From: Halomonas lysinitropha | GTDB taxonomy: Bacteria > Pseudomonadota > Gammaproteobacteria > Pseudomonadales > Halomonadaceae | NCBI RefSeq assembly: GCF_902500215.1 | Contig: NZ_CABVOU010000016.1 | Location: 85,734 to 149,733 of the forward strand | Length of the DNA: 64,000 nucleotides | Reading direction: 5' to 3' | In this document: piece by piece, positions 1 to 7,925 of the stretch | How positions within the stretch are numbered: position 1 is the stretch's first letter | Layout: each line of letters starts with the position of its first letter | The notes under the pieces: model-generated | The model's input: only the letters and a program-made list of their open reading frames with translations | What the model was told of the DNA's origin: nothing | Database searches by the model: none | Made by a program: the position numbers and the translations under genes

Positions 1-999
1 GCCGAGGATGTCGTGCTGGCGGGGCTCGTCCATGAAGGCGAAGTCTCGTGAGCGGATCTCCAGCAGCGTCTGTTCCTCGAGCAAGACAAGGGAGGGCGTC
101 TGGGTGTCGAACCGGGTGTCCCGGCCGATGGTGCTGGGAGGCGCCTCGAGGTCCTCGAAGGAGCGCACCGTCAGCGGAATCGACTTCTGCTGCAGTGGCC
201 CCAGGGTCTTGGGGTGGATCACCTTGGCGCCGTGCCAGGCCAGTTCAATGGCCTCGTCGTAGGAGATACGCTCGAGCTGTACCGCATTGTCGAAGCGACG
301 CGGGTCGGCATTGAAGAGCCCCGGTACGTCCTTCCAGATGGTGACCTCCTCGGCGTCCAGGCAGTGGGCGAGGATGGCCGCGCTGAAGTCGGAGCCCTCG
401 CGGCCCAGGGTGGTCGATACGCCCTCGGTGGTGCCGCCGATGAAACCCTGGGTGACCCGGATCTTGTCATCGTCTGTTGCCAGCCCACGTACCCGCTCCA
501 CGGTGGCCTGCCAGTCCACGTTGGCCGCCTGGTGGCAGTCGTCGGTGACCACCAGGTCCCGGGCGTCAAGCCACTCGGTCGCCATGCCGGCCTCGTCGAG
601 CCAGGCGCTTATAATGGTCGTGGAGAGCAGCTCGCCGTAGCAGACGGTCTGGTCGTAGTGGAAGGGGCGCTCACGGCTGGCATGGCGGCGATGAAGCTGA
701 TCAAGCTCGGTGATCAGCGCCTCGACACGCTCCGTCACGGGTCCGGCCCTGTCGCCGAACAGGGCCTCGACGGTGGTCAGGTGCTCCTGGCGCAGGGTCT
801 CGAGGCGGTCGCGATACTCCTCCGTCTCGCCAGCCCGCGCCGCGGCCAGCAGCGTCTCCAGGGCGTTGGTAGTCTTGCCCATGGCGGAGACCACCACGAT
901 CAGCGGGCGCGCTCGGAAACGGGCCAGCAACTCGCCCACTCGACGGATGGCCGCGGCGTCCTGGATCGAGGCACCGCCAAACTTGAAGACCTGGGTCAT
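1..999 (-). CDS. Aspartate kinase, partial (3' end outside window)
   Basis: This enzyme phosphorylates aspartate to aspartyl phosphate, the first step towards aspartate semialdehyde. 333 codons are visible from ATG at 999 (GGGAG ribosome site 8 nt upstream); the C-terminal regulatory part lies beyond the left edge. The N-terminus carries KFGGASI (residues 6-12), the amino-acid kinase signature, with Ala where most LysC proteins have Thr. Further on come TTLGREGSDF (about 195-204), TIWKDVPG and IHPKTLGPLQ (about 256-265), and then the start of an ACT-type domain. Motif wording resembles the Bacteroidetes monofunctional enzyme more than the gammaproteobacterial LysC. It starts 13 nt after nspC, so it is probably the third gene of a spermidine operon and supplies the aspartate semialdehyde precursor. 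The family is clear; the dedicated role is inference. Confidence 0.9.
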   Translation of the reverse strand, partial: MTQVFKFGGASIQDAAAIRRVGELLARFRARPLIVVVSAMGKTTNALETLLAAARAGETEEYRDRLETLRQEHLTTVEALFGDRAGPVTERVEALITELDQLHRRHASRERPFHYDQTVCYGELLSTTIISAWLDEAGMATEWLDARDLVVTDDCHQAANVDWQATVERVRGLATDDDKIRVTQGFIGGTTEGVSTTLGREGSDFSAAILAHCLDAEEVTIWKDVPGLFNADPRRFDNAVQLERISYDEAIELAWHGAKVIHPKTLGPLQQKSIPLTVRSFEDLEAPPSTIGRDTRFDTQTPSLVLLEEQTLLEIRSRDFAFMDEPRQHDILG

Positions 1000-1012
1000 C
1001 TCTTGTCTCCCT

Positions 1013-2185
1013 TCAGCTGAGTCGTTGCCGGTAATCCGCGTATCCGAAGGACTTCACCGTGCGCACCTCCCGGCTGGCCTCGTCGATCCGGCAGATCGAC
1101 GGCAGGCGCATGCCGTTGAAGGTGGTGGTCTTCACCATGGTGTAGTGGGCCATGTCGGTGAACATCAGCCGGTCGCCGATCGCCAGCGGGGCGTCAAAGC
1201 TGTATTCGCCCACCACATCGCCGGCCAGGCAGGTCAGCCCGCCCAGCCGGTAGGTGTGGGCCTTCTCGCCGGGCTCGCCGGCGCCGATGATCTCGGGCCG
1301 ATAGGGCATTTCCAGCACGTCGGGCATGTGTGCCGTGGCGGAGGTGTCGAGGATGGCGATCGTGCCGTCGTTCTCGACGATATCCAGCACGCTGCACACC
1401 AGGTAGCCGGTATTGAGCGCAATCGCCTCGCCGGGCTCCAGGTAGATCGTGAGGTGGGGATGGCGGGCCTTGAAGTCGCGGATCACCCGTACCAGCCGCT
1501 CGACATCATAGTCCTCGCGGGTGATGTGGTGACCGCCGCCGAAGTTCACCCACTTGCGGCCGGCGAGGTGCCGGCCGAAGCGTTCCTCGAAAGCGGCCAG
1601 GGTGTGCTCCAGGGCGTCGCTGTTCTGCTCGCACAGGGTATGGAAATGCAGGCCCTCCAGGCCGTCGAGGGCCACGCCTTCCAGGTCCACGGCCCGGGTG
1701 CCGAGCCGTGAGCCCGGGGCGCAGGGGTCGTAGAGCGCCACCTTGCCCTCGGAGTACTGCGGATTGACGCGCAGGCCGCAGGAGACCCGTCGCGGTGCGG
1801 CCGCGACGGTGTCGCGGAAGCGCTGCCACTGGGCCGGCGAGTTGAAGCTGAGGTGGTCGGCATACTGCAGCACCACCGCCATCTCCGCCTCGCTGAAGGC
1901 CGGCGAGTAGCAGTGCACCTCGCCGCCGAAGGTCTCCGCCCCCAGTTGCGCCTCGTCCTGGCCGCTCGCCGTGGTGCCCACCAGGTACTGGCGGATCAGC
2001 GGGAAGGTATCCCACATGGCGAAGCCCTTCAGCGCCAGCAGGATACGCGCGCCGCTCTCTTCCTGGACCCGCCGCAGCAATTCCAGGTTACGGCGCAGCA
2101 GGGCGTCGTCCACCACATAGGCGGGCGACGGACAGGCCCCAATGTCGAAGGGGTAAGCATCGAACGGATAGGCGGTCTGGCTCAT
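1013..2185 (-). CDS. nspC: Carboxynorspermidine/carboxyspermidine decarboxylase
   Basis: A PLP-dependent, alanine-racemase-fold decarboxylase that removes CO2 from carboxyspermidine (or carboxynorspermidine) to give spermidine (or norspermidine). At 390 residues it is the usual family length. The likely PLP lysine is K53 in [14 protein letters not shown] (182-187) and FGGGHH (215-220) are the conserved substrate/PLP segments of the NspC family. It starts 7 nt after the stop of the upstream carboxynorspermidine synthase gene and ends 13 nt before the aspartate kinase start, so the three are very probably one transcript. Whether the natural product is spermidine or norspermidine cannot be told from the sequence. 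Confidence 0.93.
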   Translation of the reverse strand: MSQTAYPFDAYPFDIGACPSPAYVVDDALLRRNLELLRRVQEESGARILLALKGFAMWDTFPLIRQYLVGTTASGQDEAQLGAETFGGEVHCYSPAFSEAEMAVVLQYADHLSFNSPAQWQRFRDTVAAAPRRVSCGLRVNPQYSEGKVALYDPCAPGSRLGTRAVDLEGVALDGLEGLHFHTLCEQNSDALEHTLAAFEERFGRHLAGRKWVNFGGGHHITREDYDVERLVRVIRDFKARHPHLTIYLEPGEAIALNTGYLVCSVLDIVENDGTIAILDTSATAHMPDVLEMPYRPEIIGAGEPGEKAHTYRLGGLTCLAGDVVGEYSFDAPLAIGDRLMFTDMAHYTMVKTTTFNGMRLPSICRIDEASREVRTVKSFGYADYRQRLS

Positions 2186-2192
2186 GTCGGGC

Positions 2193-3392
2193 TCAGGCCA
2201 GGGGGTCGGTATCGGGGTCGAGCTCGACCATCTGCCAGGGCAGGCCCATGTCGCCGATGCGCTCCATGAAGGGGTCCGGGTCGAGCTGCTCGACGTTGAA
2301 CACGCCTTCGCCCTTCCACAGGCCTTTCAGCATCAGCATGGCGCCGGTCACCGCCGGCACGCCGGTGGTGTAGGAGATCGCCTGGGACTGCACCTCGCGA
2401 TAGCAGGCCTCGTGGTCGCAGATGTTGTAGATGTGCACCTTGCGACGCTTGCCATCCTTGATGCCATCGAGGATCACGCCGATGTTGGTCTTGCCCTTGG
2501 TGCGCGGGCCGAGCGAGGCCGGGTCCGGCAGCACCGCCTTGAGGAACTGGAGCGGGGTGATCTCGCGGCCCTCGAACTCGATCGGCTCGATGCTGGTCAT
2601 GCCGACGTTCTCGAGCACCTTGAGATGGGTGATGTACTTCTCGGAGAAGGTCATCCAGAAGCGGATACGCTTCAGGCCCTTGATGTTCTGGCTGAGGGAC
2701 TCGAGCTCCTCGTGGTAGAGCAGGTAGAGGTCCTTCTCGCCGATGCCATCGAAGTCGAAGGTGCGCTTCTCGGCCAGCGGCGCGGTCTCCTTCCACTCGC
2801 CCTCTTCCCAGTAGCGGCCGTTGGCGGTGATCTCGCGAATGTTGATCTCGGGATTGAAATTGGTGGCGAACGGGTAGCCGTGGTCGCCGCCATTGGCATC
2901 CAGGATGTCGATGCGGTGGATCTCGTCGAACAGGTTCTTCTGGCCCCAGGCGCAGTAGATGTTGGTCATGCCCGGGTCGAAGCCGCAGCCCAGGGTAGCC
3001 ATGTTGCCGGCCTTGGCGTAGCGCTCCTGGAAGGCCCACTGCTCCTTGTACTCGAACTTGGCCTCGTCCGGGTGCTCGTAGTTGGCGGTATCCAGGTAGG
3101 GCACGCCGGTACGCAGGCAAGCCTCCATGATGGTCAGGTCCTGATAGGGCAGGGCCACGTGGATCAGCACGTCCGGCTCGTACGACTCGATCAGTGCGAC
3201 CAGCGCCTCGACGTCGTCGGCATCCACCTCGGCGGTCTGGATGGGACGGTCCAGCTGGGCCGCGATGGCACGGCACTTCGCCTGGTTGCGGCTGGCCAGG
3301 CAGATTTCGCCGAATACCTCGGGATGCTGGGCGCACTTGTGGGTGACGACACCGCCGACGCCGCCGGCGCCGATAATCAGGACTTTGCTCAT
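2193..3392 (-). CDS. Carboxynorspermidine synthase (saccharopine dehydrogenase family)
   Basis: An NADPH-dependent reductive condensation enzyme: aspartate semialdehyde plus putrescine (or 1,3-diaminopropane) gives carboxyspermidine (or carboxynorspermidine), the substrate of the next gene nspC. The 399-residue product opens with a Rossmann motif GAGGVGG (residues 8-14), has the saccharopine-dehydrogenase-type body, and contains a TLGCGFDPGMTN segment typical of the CANSDH subgroup. It is first in the minus-strand operon with nspC and aspartate kinase. The 5' side (3393-3555) is the only likely place for the operon promoter. The ribosome site before ATG 3392 is weak. Family assignment is firm; substrate preference is inferred from the pairing with nspC. 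Confidence 0.92.
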   Translation of the reverse strand: MSKVLIIGAGGVGGVVTHKCAQHPEVFGEICLASRNQAKCRAIAAQLDRPIQTAEVDADDVEALVALIESYEPDVLIHVALPYQDLTIMEACLRTGVPYLDTANYEHPDEAKFEYKEQWAFQERYAKAGNMATLGCGFDPGMTNIYCAWGQKNLFDEIHRIDILDANGGDHGYPFATNFNPEINIREITANGRYWEEGEWKETAPLAEKRTFDFDGIGEKDLYLLYHEELESLSQNIKGLKRIRFWMTFSEKYITHLKVLENVGMTSIEPIEFEGREITPLQFLKAVLPDPASLGPRTKGKTNIGVILDGIKDGKRRKVHIYNICDHEACYREVQSQAISYTTGVPAVTGAMLMLKGLWKGEGVFNVEQLDPDPFMERIGDMGLPWQMVELDPDTDPLA

Positions 3393-3455
3393 GGGGGTAG
3401 AATCCAGATCGGGAAAGTCAACAATGGCAGGGGATCATGCGACCCCGGTCTCGAC

Positions 3456-3478
3456 CTCGCCGGGCCTTGGCCGGCGAG
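3456..3478. terminator. GC-rich hairpin between CDF gene and polyamine operon
   Basis: An 8-bp perfect stem (CTCGCCGG / CCGGCGAG) with a 7-nt loop lies 78 nt downstream of the cation transporter stop. There is no clear U tract, so termination is only suggested. Confidence 0.35.
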
Positions 3479-3555
3479 TGGGCGAAGATGATGGCTCCCC
3501 CCGAGGCTGGTCGCAAGTGGTTTTCGCGTCAAGGCTACTACGAAAGTCGGGTTAA

Positions 3556-4776
3556 TCAGTCGCTGATGTGGCTCGTCGTGGAATCAGTCGAGGTGGGCGG
3601 AAGTGTCTGCCGGTGGTCTGCTGACAAGGGGCGTCCCGCCAGGCGGCGCACTTCAACGTGGGAGAGCCATTCGATGTCCCGGGCACGGTCTTCGAGAAGC
3701 TGGATCACTGCGTCGCTGTCGAAGGACGACGACTCGTCCAGGCAGATCACCACCGTGACGGCGCCATCCAGATAGTGCAGCTCGATCTCACGAATTGCCG
3801 GCCAGACGTCCAGCTCTGCCCAGCGCCGTGCCAGGGCATTCTCTACCTCGGGGCGCAGTGGCAGCCCCGGGAAACGGCTGGGGTCGCCCTCGCCGGCGTC
3901 GTCCTCCGGGTCGATATGGAAGGTGAGGTCGGTGAGGGCGGGGAAGGCGTTGCGCAGGCGCCGGCTCACCTCGTTGCCGATCTCGTGGCCCTCGGAAACG
4001 CTGATCCGCGTCGGCACCACCACGTGCAGGTCGAGCATGGTGTGCCCGGCCGACTGGCGGGTTCGCAGGTCATGTATGCCCCGGACGCCGGACACGCTCA
4101 ACGCTACCTGGCGCATTTCCTCCTGAGTGGCCACGGGCAGGGCCGTGTCAACCAGCTCACGGCTCGCGTCCCACAGCAGGTCCCAGCCTACCTTGCCGAC
4201 CATCAGGCCGACGACCACCGCCGCCACGGTATCGATCCAGGTGGCACCGAACTGGCTGCCCACCAGGGCCACCATGACCACGCCAGTGGAGAGCACGTCG
4301 CTGCGGTGGTGCCAGGCGTTGGCCTCCAGCATCTGCGAGCCGATGCGTCGTGCCACTCGGCGTGTAAGGTGGAAGAGCCACTCCTTGGCCAGTAGCGCCA
4401 GGGCCGTCAACAGGATCGCCCAGACGCCGGGCGGCGGAATCTCGGCGGAGGAGAGCAGGCGCTCAAGGCTCGACCAGGCGATACCGCCGGCCACGAAGAT
4501 CAGCACGCTGCCCAGGAACAGGGTGGCCAGGGTCTCGATGCGGCCGTGGCCATAGTGGTGGTCGTGGTCGGGCCCCTGGTGGCCATAGTGAGACGCGGCG
4601 AGCACGAAGCAGTCGGTCACCAGGTCGGAAAAGGAGTGTATGCCGTCGGCCACCAGAGCGGCGGAGCCGACGAGCCAGCCGACGATGATCTTGGCCACGC
4701 CGAGCAGGGTGTTGACCGCCACCGACAGCATGGTGACGCGCCGAGTGGCCTGATGCTTCTTGGGGTTGCTCTGCAT
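3556..4776 (-). CDS. Cation diffusion facilitator transporter with C-terminal extension
   Basis: An inner-membrane metal/proton antiporter of the CDF family that exports divalent cations such as Zn, Fe or Mn. The start is ATG 4776 (reading starts MQSNPKKHQA); the same frame stays open upstream only because it runs through the tmRNA gene. Metal-site residues are visible as D44-x2-H47-x3-D51 in the second membrane segment and H156-x3-D160 in the fifth. A His/Asp-rich loop lies at about 63-78. The protein is 406 residues against about 300 for typical CDF members; the extra ~100 residues follow a normal cytoplasmic dimer domain and look like a second, acidic, soluble domain. It sits alone between ssrA and the polyamine operon. 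The metal cannot be assigned. Confidence 0.9.
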   Translation of the reverse strand: MQSNPKKHQATRRVTMLSVAVNTLLGVAKIIVGWLVGSAALVADGIHSFSDLVTDCFVLAASHYGHQGPDHDHHYGHGRIETLATLFLGSVLIFVAGGIAWSSLERLLSSAEIPPPGVWAILLTALALLAKEWLFHLTRRVARRIGSQMLEANAWHHRSDVLSTGVVMVALVGSQFGATWIDTVAAVVVGLMVGKVGWDLLWDASRELVDTALPVATQEEMRQVALSVSGVRGIHDLRTRQSAGHTMLDLHVVVPTRISVSEGHEIGNEVSRRLRNAFPALTDLTFHIDPEDDAGEGDPSRFPGLPLRPEVENALARRWAELDVWPAIREIELHYLDGAVTVVICLDESSSFDSDAVIQLLEDRARDIEWLSHVEVRRLAGRPLSADHRQTLPPTSTDSTTSHISD

Positions 4777-4987
4777 GGTCGTTTCTCGGGACGTTCCCCT
4801 GAACAGGCCGCCGGATGGTGGATAGGCTAAATGGTACCGAAGAGGTACAGATTCGCACAAGGTGTCGGCGTGAAGGGCTCTCCCCCCTTCTCCCTGGCGC
4901 TTCTGCGATGGGGATGGAACCCGTCCCCGGCCTTGCGCCATGGCAGCTGCCGCTCTCACCCTGGGTAGGACTTTGCGAGATACAACG
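4777..4987. other. Leader region upstream of the CDF gene
   Basis: This spacer separates the tmRNA terminator from the transporter start. It contains no gene I can support; short frames here lack ribosome sites and family signatures. It must hold the transporter promoter on the minus strand, but I see no convincing -35/-10 pair or metal-regulator operator. Confidence 0.5.
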
Positions 4988-5009
4988 AAAAAAGCACCCG
5001 TAGGTGCTT
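4988..5009 (-). terminator. Intrinsic terminator of ssrA
   Basis: On the minus strand AAGCACC-TACG-GGTGCTT is followed directly by a T run (plus-strand A run 4988-4993). It lies 17 nt past the tmRNA CCA end. Confidence 0.85.
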
Positions 5010-5025
5010 GATTCGTCGACTTGAT

Positions 5026-5406
5026 TGGTGGAGGCGGCGGGAATTGAACCCGCGTCCGCCGGCACTCACCCTTTGGCTCTACATGCTTAGTTTCGTCTTT
5101 TGATTTAACGCGGCTGGCTCCGACGAGCAGGATCCAGTCACGCGATTCCTCGTAAGGTTTAGCAATCGGCGAGAGGACACCACCGATCGCGATCCCATCA
5201 GTCTTCGCTCGTATCCCCTCCGTGATGAATGGGCACATCACTTCGGGGCCGGGCTAGAAGCTAGCGGCGTTTAAGCTGCCAGCGCGCCCTGAGCGTAGTT
5301 GTCGTCGTTTGCGACTATTGAATCGTGATGTTGTATTTACGAGATACATCACGCTCTCGGCATGCACCTCAGGGATTGTCACCGGCGTCGAAACCGTGTC
5401 GCCCCC
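5026..5406 (-). ncRNA. ssrA: tmRNA (transfer-messenger RNA)
   Basis: A 381-nt tmRNA that, with SmpB, rescues stalled ribosomes and tags the unfinished protein. The 5' end GGGGGCG pairs with CGCCUCC before the encoded CCA, giving a 7-bp acceptor stem with the G3:U70 alanine-identity pair. The T-arm GGGTTCAATTCCC is clear. The tag frame runs from the resume codon GCA at 5312-5310 to TAA at 5273-5271 and encodes ANDDNYAQGALAA (13 residues, preceded by the tRNA-borne alanine). smpB is directly upstream on the same strand, the order seen in many gammaproteobacteria. A weak TAGGAT box lies about 10 nt before the 5' end. Confidence 0.97.
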
Positions 5407-5446
5407 GTAACGCGCATCCTAACAGGATGTGCAGTTCTGTGACACC

Positions 5447-5938
5447 TCACCCCTTGATTTGTTCCCGCATGATACGGCCCTTCTGGCGCTGCCAGTCGCG
5501 GTCCTTCTCGGTGGCCCGCTTGTCGTGCAGCTTCTTGCCGGTCACCAGGGCCAGTTCGCACTTCACCCGGTTGTTCTTCCAGTAGAGCTTGATCGGCACA
5601 CAGGTATGGCCCTTCTCCTGGGTGCGCGAGAAGATCTTGGCGATCTCCTTGCGATGCAGCAGCAGCTTGCGGGTGCGCGTGGGGTCCGCCACCTCGTGGG
5701 TGCTGGCAGTATTGAGGGGCATGATGTGACTGCCCAGCAGCCAGGCCTCACCGTTCTTGACCAGGATATAGGTGTCGGTGAGCTGCGCCTTGCCGGCCCG
5801 CAGGCTCTTCACTTCCCAGCCGGCCAGCACCAGGCCGGCTTCGAAGGTCTCGTCGATGTGGTACTCGAAGCGGGCCTTCTTGTTCTGGGCGATGACGTTG
5901 TTGCCGGGCCCCTTGCTCTTGCCTTTCTTGTTGGCCAT
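5447..5938 (-). CDS. smpB: SsrA-binding protein SmpB
   Basis: SmpB binds tmRNA and delivers it to stalled ribosomes for trans-translation. The 163-residue product starts at ATG 5938 (reading starts [10 protein letters not shown]); an upstream in-frame ATG at 6004 would add 22 residues foreign to the family. Family segments are the N-terminal basic stretch, [21 protein letters not shown] and the C-terminal KKLHDKR...DWQRQKGRI tail that enters the mRNA channel. The gene ends 40 nt before the tmRNA 5' end, so the two partners are adjacent and co-directional. Confidence 0.97.
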   Translation of the reverse strand: MANKKGKSKGPGNNVIAQNKKARFEYHIDETFEAGLVLAGWEVKSLRAGKAQLTDTYILVKNGEAWLLGSHIMPLNTASTHEVADPTRTRKLLLHRKEIAKIFSRTQEKGHTCVPIKLYWKNNRVKCELALVTGKKLHDKRATEKDRDWQRQKGRIMREQIKG

Positions 5939-6066
5939 GAAACCTCGTGTCCTGTATCTGCCGGTGGCGCTGCCCCTTCGATGTGGGGGGAAGCGTGGTA
6001 CCATTCAAGGCCTGAAATAACCGCTCATGATACGCCCTGGGCACTGTGAAGTCAGTGGAGAGCTCA

Positions 6067-6501
6067 ATGCCAACGGTCAATCGGTCCGCCATGGTGCGGC
6101 ACACCCCCAAGGACATGTTCGACCTGGTCAACGACTTCGAGCGCTACCCGGAGTTCCTGCCAGGGTGCCGGCGCGCGCGTCTGCTCGAGCGCGATGAATC
6201 GCACCTGATTGGCGAGATGACGCTGGGGCGGGCCGGGATCGAGCAGAGCTTCACCACCCGCAACGATCTGATCGAGCCCGAGCGCATCGAGATGTCGCTG
6301 GTCAGCGGCCCCTTCAAGCGTCTGCGGGGGCGCTGGCTGTTCCTGCCCATGGGCGAGCGGTCCTGCAAGGTGAGCCTCGAACTGGAGTTCGAGTTCGCCA
6401 ACCGCCTGCTGGGCATGGCCTTCGGCAAGCTCTTCCAGCAGGTGGCCGGCCAGCTGGTGGATTCCTTTACCCGCCGCGCGAACGACCTCTATGGCTCCTA
6501 G
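6067..6501 (+). CDS. ratA: RatA-type START/COQ10-domain protein
   Basis: A 144-residue START-like (SRPBCC) protein of the RatA/COQ10 family. E. coli RatA was reported to block 70S ribosome association, while mitochondrial COQ10 binds ubiquinone, so the true role is not settled. ATG 6067 has GGAGAG 5 nt upstream; an earlier in-frame ATG (6046) is less likely. Conserved features are the N-terminal MPTVNRSAMV, DFERYPEFLPGC and the C-terminal helix SFTRRANDLYG. It overlaps rnfH by 11 nt and diverges from smpB, the classic smpB/ratA/rnfH/bamE neighbourhood. Confidence 0.92.
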   Translation: MPTVNRSAMVRHTPKDMFDLVNDFERYPEFLPGCRRARLLERDESHLIGEMTLGRAGIEQSFTTRNDLIEPERIEMSLVSGPFKRLRGRWLFLPMGERSCKVSLELEFEFANRLLGMAFGKLFQQVAGQLVDSFTRRANDLYGS

Positions 6502-6805
6502 TGCGCCCGCCATGCTCGACGTGGAAGTGGCCTTCGCCCTGCCTGATCGTCAGCGCATTATCTCGCTTTCGGTGCCCCAGGGCACCACGGCACGCCAGGC
6601 GGTAACGATGGCGGGGCTGGAGGCGGCGTTTCCCGAATTGCCCCCGGCGACCTTTGGGCAAGCCGATCTGGGCATCTTCGGCAAGCGGCTGGGCGACCCG
6701 GAAACGGTGCGGCTGCGCCACGGGGACCGGGTCGAGGTGTATCGACCCCTGCAGATCGATCCCAAGGCGGCGCGCAGCGAGCGGGCCGGTCGCGAGAAAC
6801 GCTGA
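6491..6805 (+). CDS. rnfH: RnfH family ubiquitin-like protein
   Basis: A 104-residue member of the RnfH (UPF0125) family, predicted to have a beta-grasp ubiquitin-like fold. The role is unknown; the name comes from association with rnf loci in some species. The conserved GIFGKRLG and LRHGDRVEVYRPLQIDPK segments are present, with a basic C-terminal tail. The start at 6491 overlaps the end of ratA, suggesting translational coupling. The stop codon lies inside the hairpin at 6801-6836. Confidence 0.9.
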   Translation: MAPSAPAMLDVEVAFALPDRQRIISLSVPQGTTARQAVTMAGLEAAFPELPPATFGQADLGIFGKRLGDPETVRLRHGDRVEVYRPLQIDPKAARSERAGREKR

Positions 6806-6836
6806 CGCCCCGACCAGCGAAAGCCGGGGCGTCAGC
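6801..6836. terminator. Bidirectional hairpin between rnfH and bamE
   Basis: A 12-bp perfect stem (GCTGACGCCCCG / CGGGGCGTCAGC) with a 12-nt loop sits between convergent genes and includes the rnfH stop codon. U tracts are poor on both sides. Confidence 0.6.
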
Positions 6837-6857
6837 AAGGAACCTCGTCGGGCTATC

Positions 6858-7286
6858 TCAGGGGCGGTCTGGAGTGACGTTGTCGATGGGAGATTCCCGC
6901 TCGTCTGACGTGCCCTCGACGCTGGGGCCGACACCCTGGTCATCGGGCAAGCGGATGTCGCCCGAGATATCGCCCTCGCTATCGATGCCGGCCAGCCGGT
7001 CTCCCTGGAAGGTCAAGGTGATGCGGCGTTGCTCCACGTCACCATAGGCCTTGTCGAGGCGATAGACATAGTCCCACTCGTTGGCGTCAAAGGGCGCTTC
7101 GAGCAAGGGGCTACCCATCAAGTTGACGACCTGCTGACGGCTCATGCCCGGCTGCAGCTGTTCGACCATGCCCTTGTTCACCAGGTTGCCCTGGGGCAGG
7201 TCGCGCTTGTACACGCTGAAGTAGTTGCAACCGCTGATCATCAGCAGAGCGACGGAAAGGGTGACGATTCTTGTCAGCTTTTGCAT
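6858..7286 (-). CDS. bamE: Outer membrane assembly lipoprotein BamE
   Basis: BamE (SmpA/OmlA family) is a small lipoprotein of the BAM complex that inserts beta-barrel proteins into the outer membrane. Starting at ATG 7286, the product has 142 residues with a lipoprotein signal peptide ending in a lipobox (LMISGC), so the mature protein starts at about Cys20. The SmpA/OmlA core follows: QGNLVNKGMVEQLQPGMS and the LMGSPL...WDYVYR region. An acidic C-terminal extension of about 40 residues (GVGPSVEGTSDERESP) goes beyond E. coli BamE and is probably disordered. It diverges from fur. Confidence 0.95.
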   Translation of the reverse strand: MQKLTRIVTLSVALLMISGCNYFSVYKRDLPQGNLVNKGMVEQLQPGMSRQQVVNLMGSPLLEAPFDANEWDYVYRLDKAYGDVEQRRITLTFQGDRLAGIDSEGDISGDIRLPDDQGVGPSVEGTSDERESPIDNVTPDRP

Positions 7287-7358
7287 TTGCGCCTGTTCTT
7301 CACTATCGTGGTTTCGGTCGATCATAACCGACCCTACCCGATACTGCGAAGAGCGACC

Positions 7359-7805
7359 ATGGCCGACCAGAACCATGAACTGCGCAAGGCCGGTCTCAAA
7401 GTGACCCTGCCGCGCGTCAAGATCCTGCAGATCCTCGAGAATGCCTCCGAGCAGCACCACCTGAGTGCCGAGGATGTTTACAAGACCTTACTGGATGCAG
7501 GGGAGGACGTTGGCCTGGCCACCGTCTATCGCGTGCTGACCCAGTTCGAGTCCGCTGGCCTGGTGATCCGGCACAATTTCGATGGCGGTCATGCCGTCTT
7601 CGAGCTCTCCCAGGAGGAGCACCACGATCATATGGTGTGCCTGGAGAGTGGCGAGATCATCGAATTCTTCGACGAGACCATCGAGCGTCGCCAGCAGGAG
7701 ATCGCCGAGGAACATGGCTTCGAACTGGTGGATCACGCCCTGGTGCTCTACGTCAGGCCTCTGGGTTCCCGGGCGACGCGCCAGGAGGGCATCCAGAAGA
7801 AGTGA
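7359..7805 (+). CDS. fur: Ferric uptake regulator Fur
   Basis: An iron-responsive transcriptional repressor of 148 residues. The N-terminal winged helix (LSAEDVYKTL...GLATVYRVLTQFESAGLV) binds Fur boxes; the C-terminal dimer domain carries the metal-binding HHDHMVC stretch (about residues 87-93). As in Pseudomonas Fur, the second cysteine of the E. coli structural zinc CxxC pair is absent (CLESG). The bamE/fur divergent arrangement and the nearby recN are conserved in this group. I did not find a clear Fur box in its 72-nt upstream gap. Confidence 0.97.
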   Translation: MADQNHELRKAGLKVTLPRVKILQILENASEQHHLSAEDVYKTLLDAGEDVGLATVYRVLTQFESAGLVIRHNFDGGHAVFELSQEEHHDHMVCLESGEIIEFFDETIERRQQEIAEEHGFELVDHALVLYVRPLGSRATRQEGIQKK

Positions 7806-7836
7806 CCTCGCCCCGCTGAACCCGGCAGGCAGATGA

Positions 7837-7868
7837 GCGCGGCCCCGATCTCAGGAGGGGGGCCGCGC
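7837..7868. terminator. Hairpin between convergent fur and recN
   Basis: A 10-bp perfect stem (GCGCGGCCCC / GGGGCCGCGC) with a 12-nt loop lies 31 nt after the fur stop and 57 nt from the recN stop. It could end transcription from both sides; no long U tract is seen. Confidence 0.6.
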
Positions 7869-7925
7869 TGCGTTAGGTCTAACGTTATGACTTGGCGTCA
7901 GAACGGGGCAAGCGGTGTGGCGTGC

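Noticed and set aside
4777..5241. N-terminal extension of the cation transporter frame to 5241
   Set aside because: The extra codons lie in the tmRNA gene and its terminator; the family begins at ATG 4776.
7287..7358. Fur box in the bamE-fur gap
   Set aside because: I could not find a 19-bp GATAATGAT-like palindrome there.
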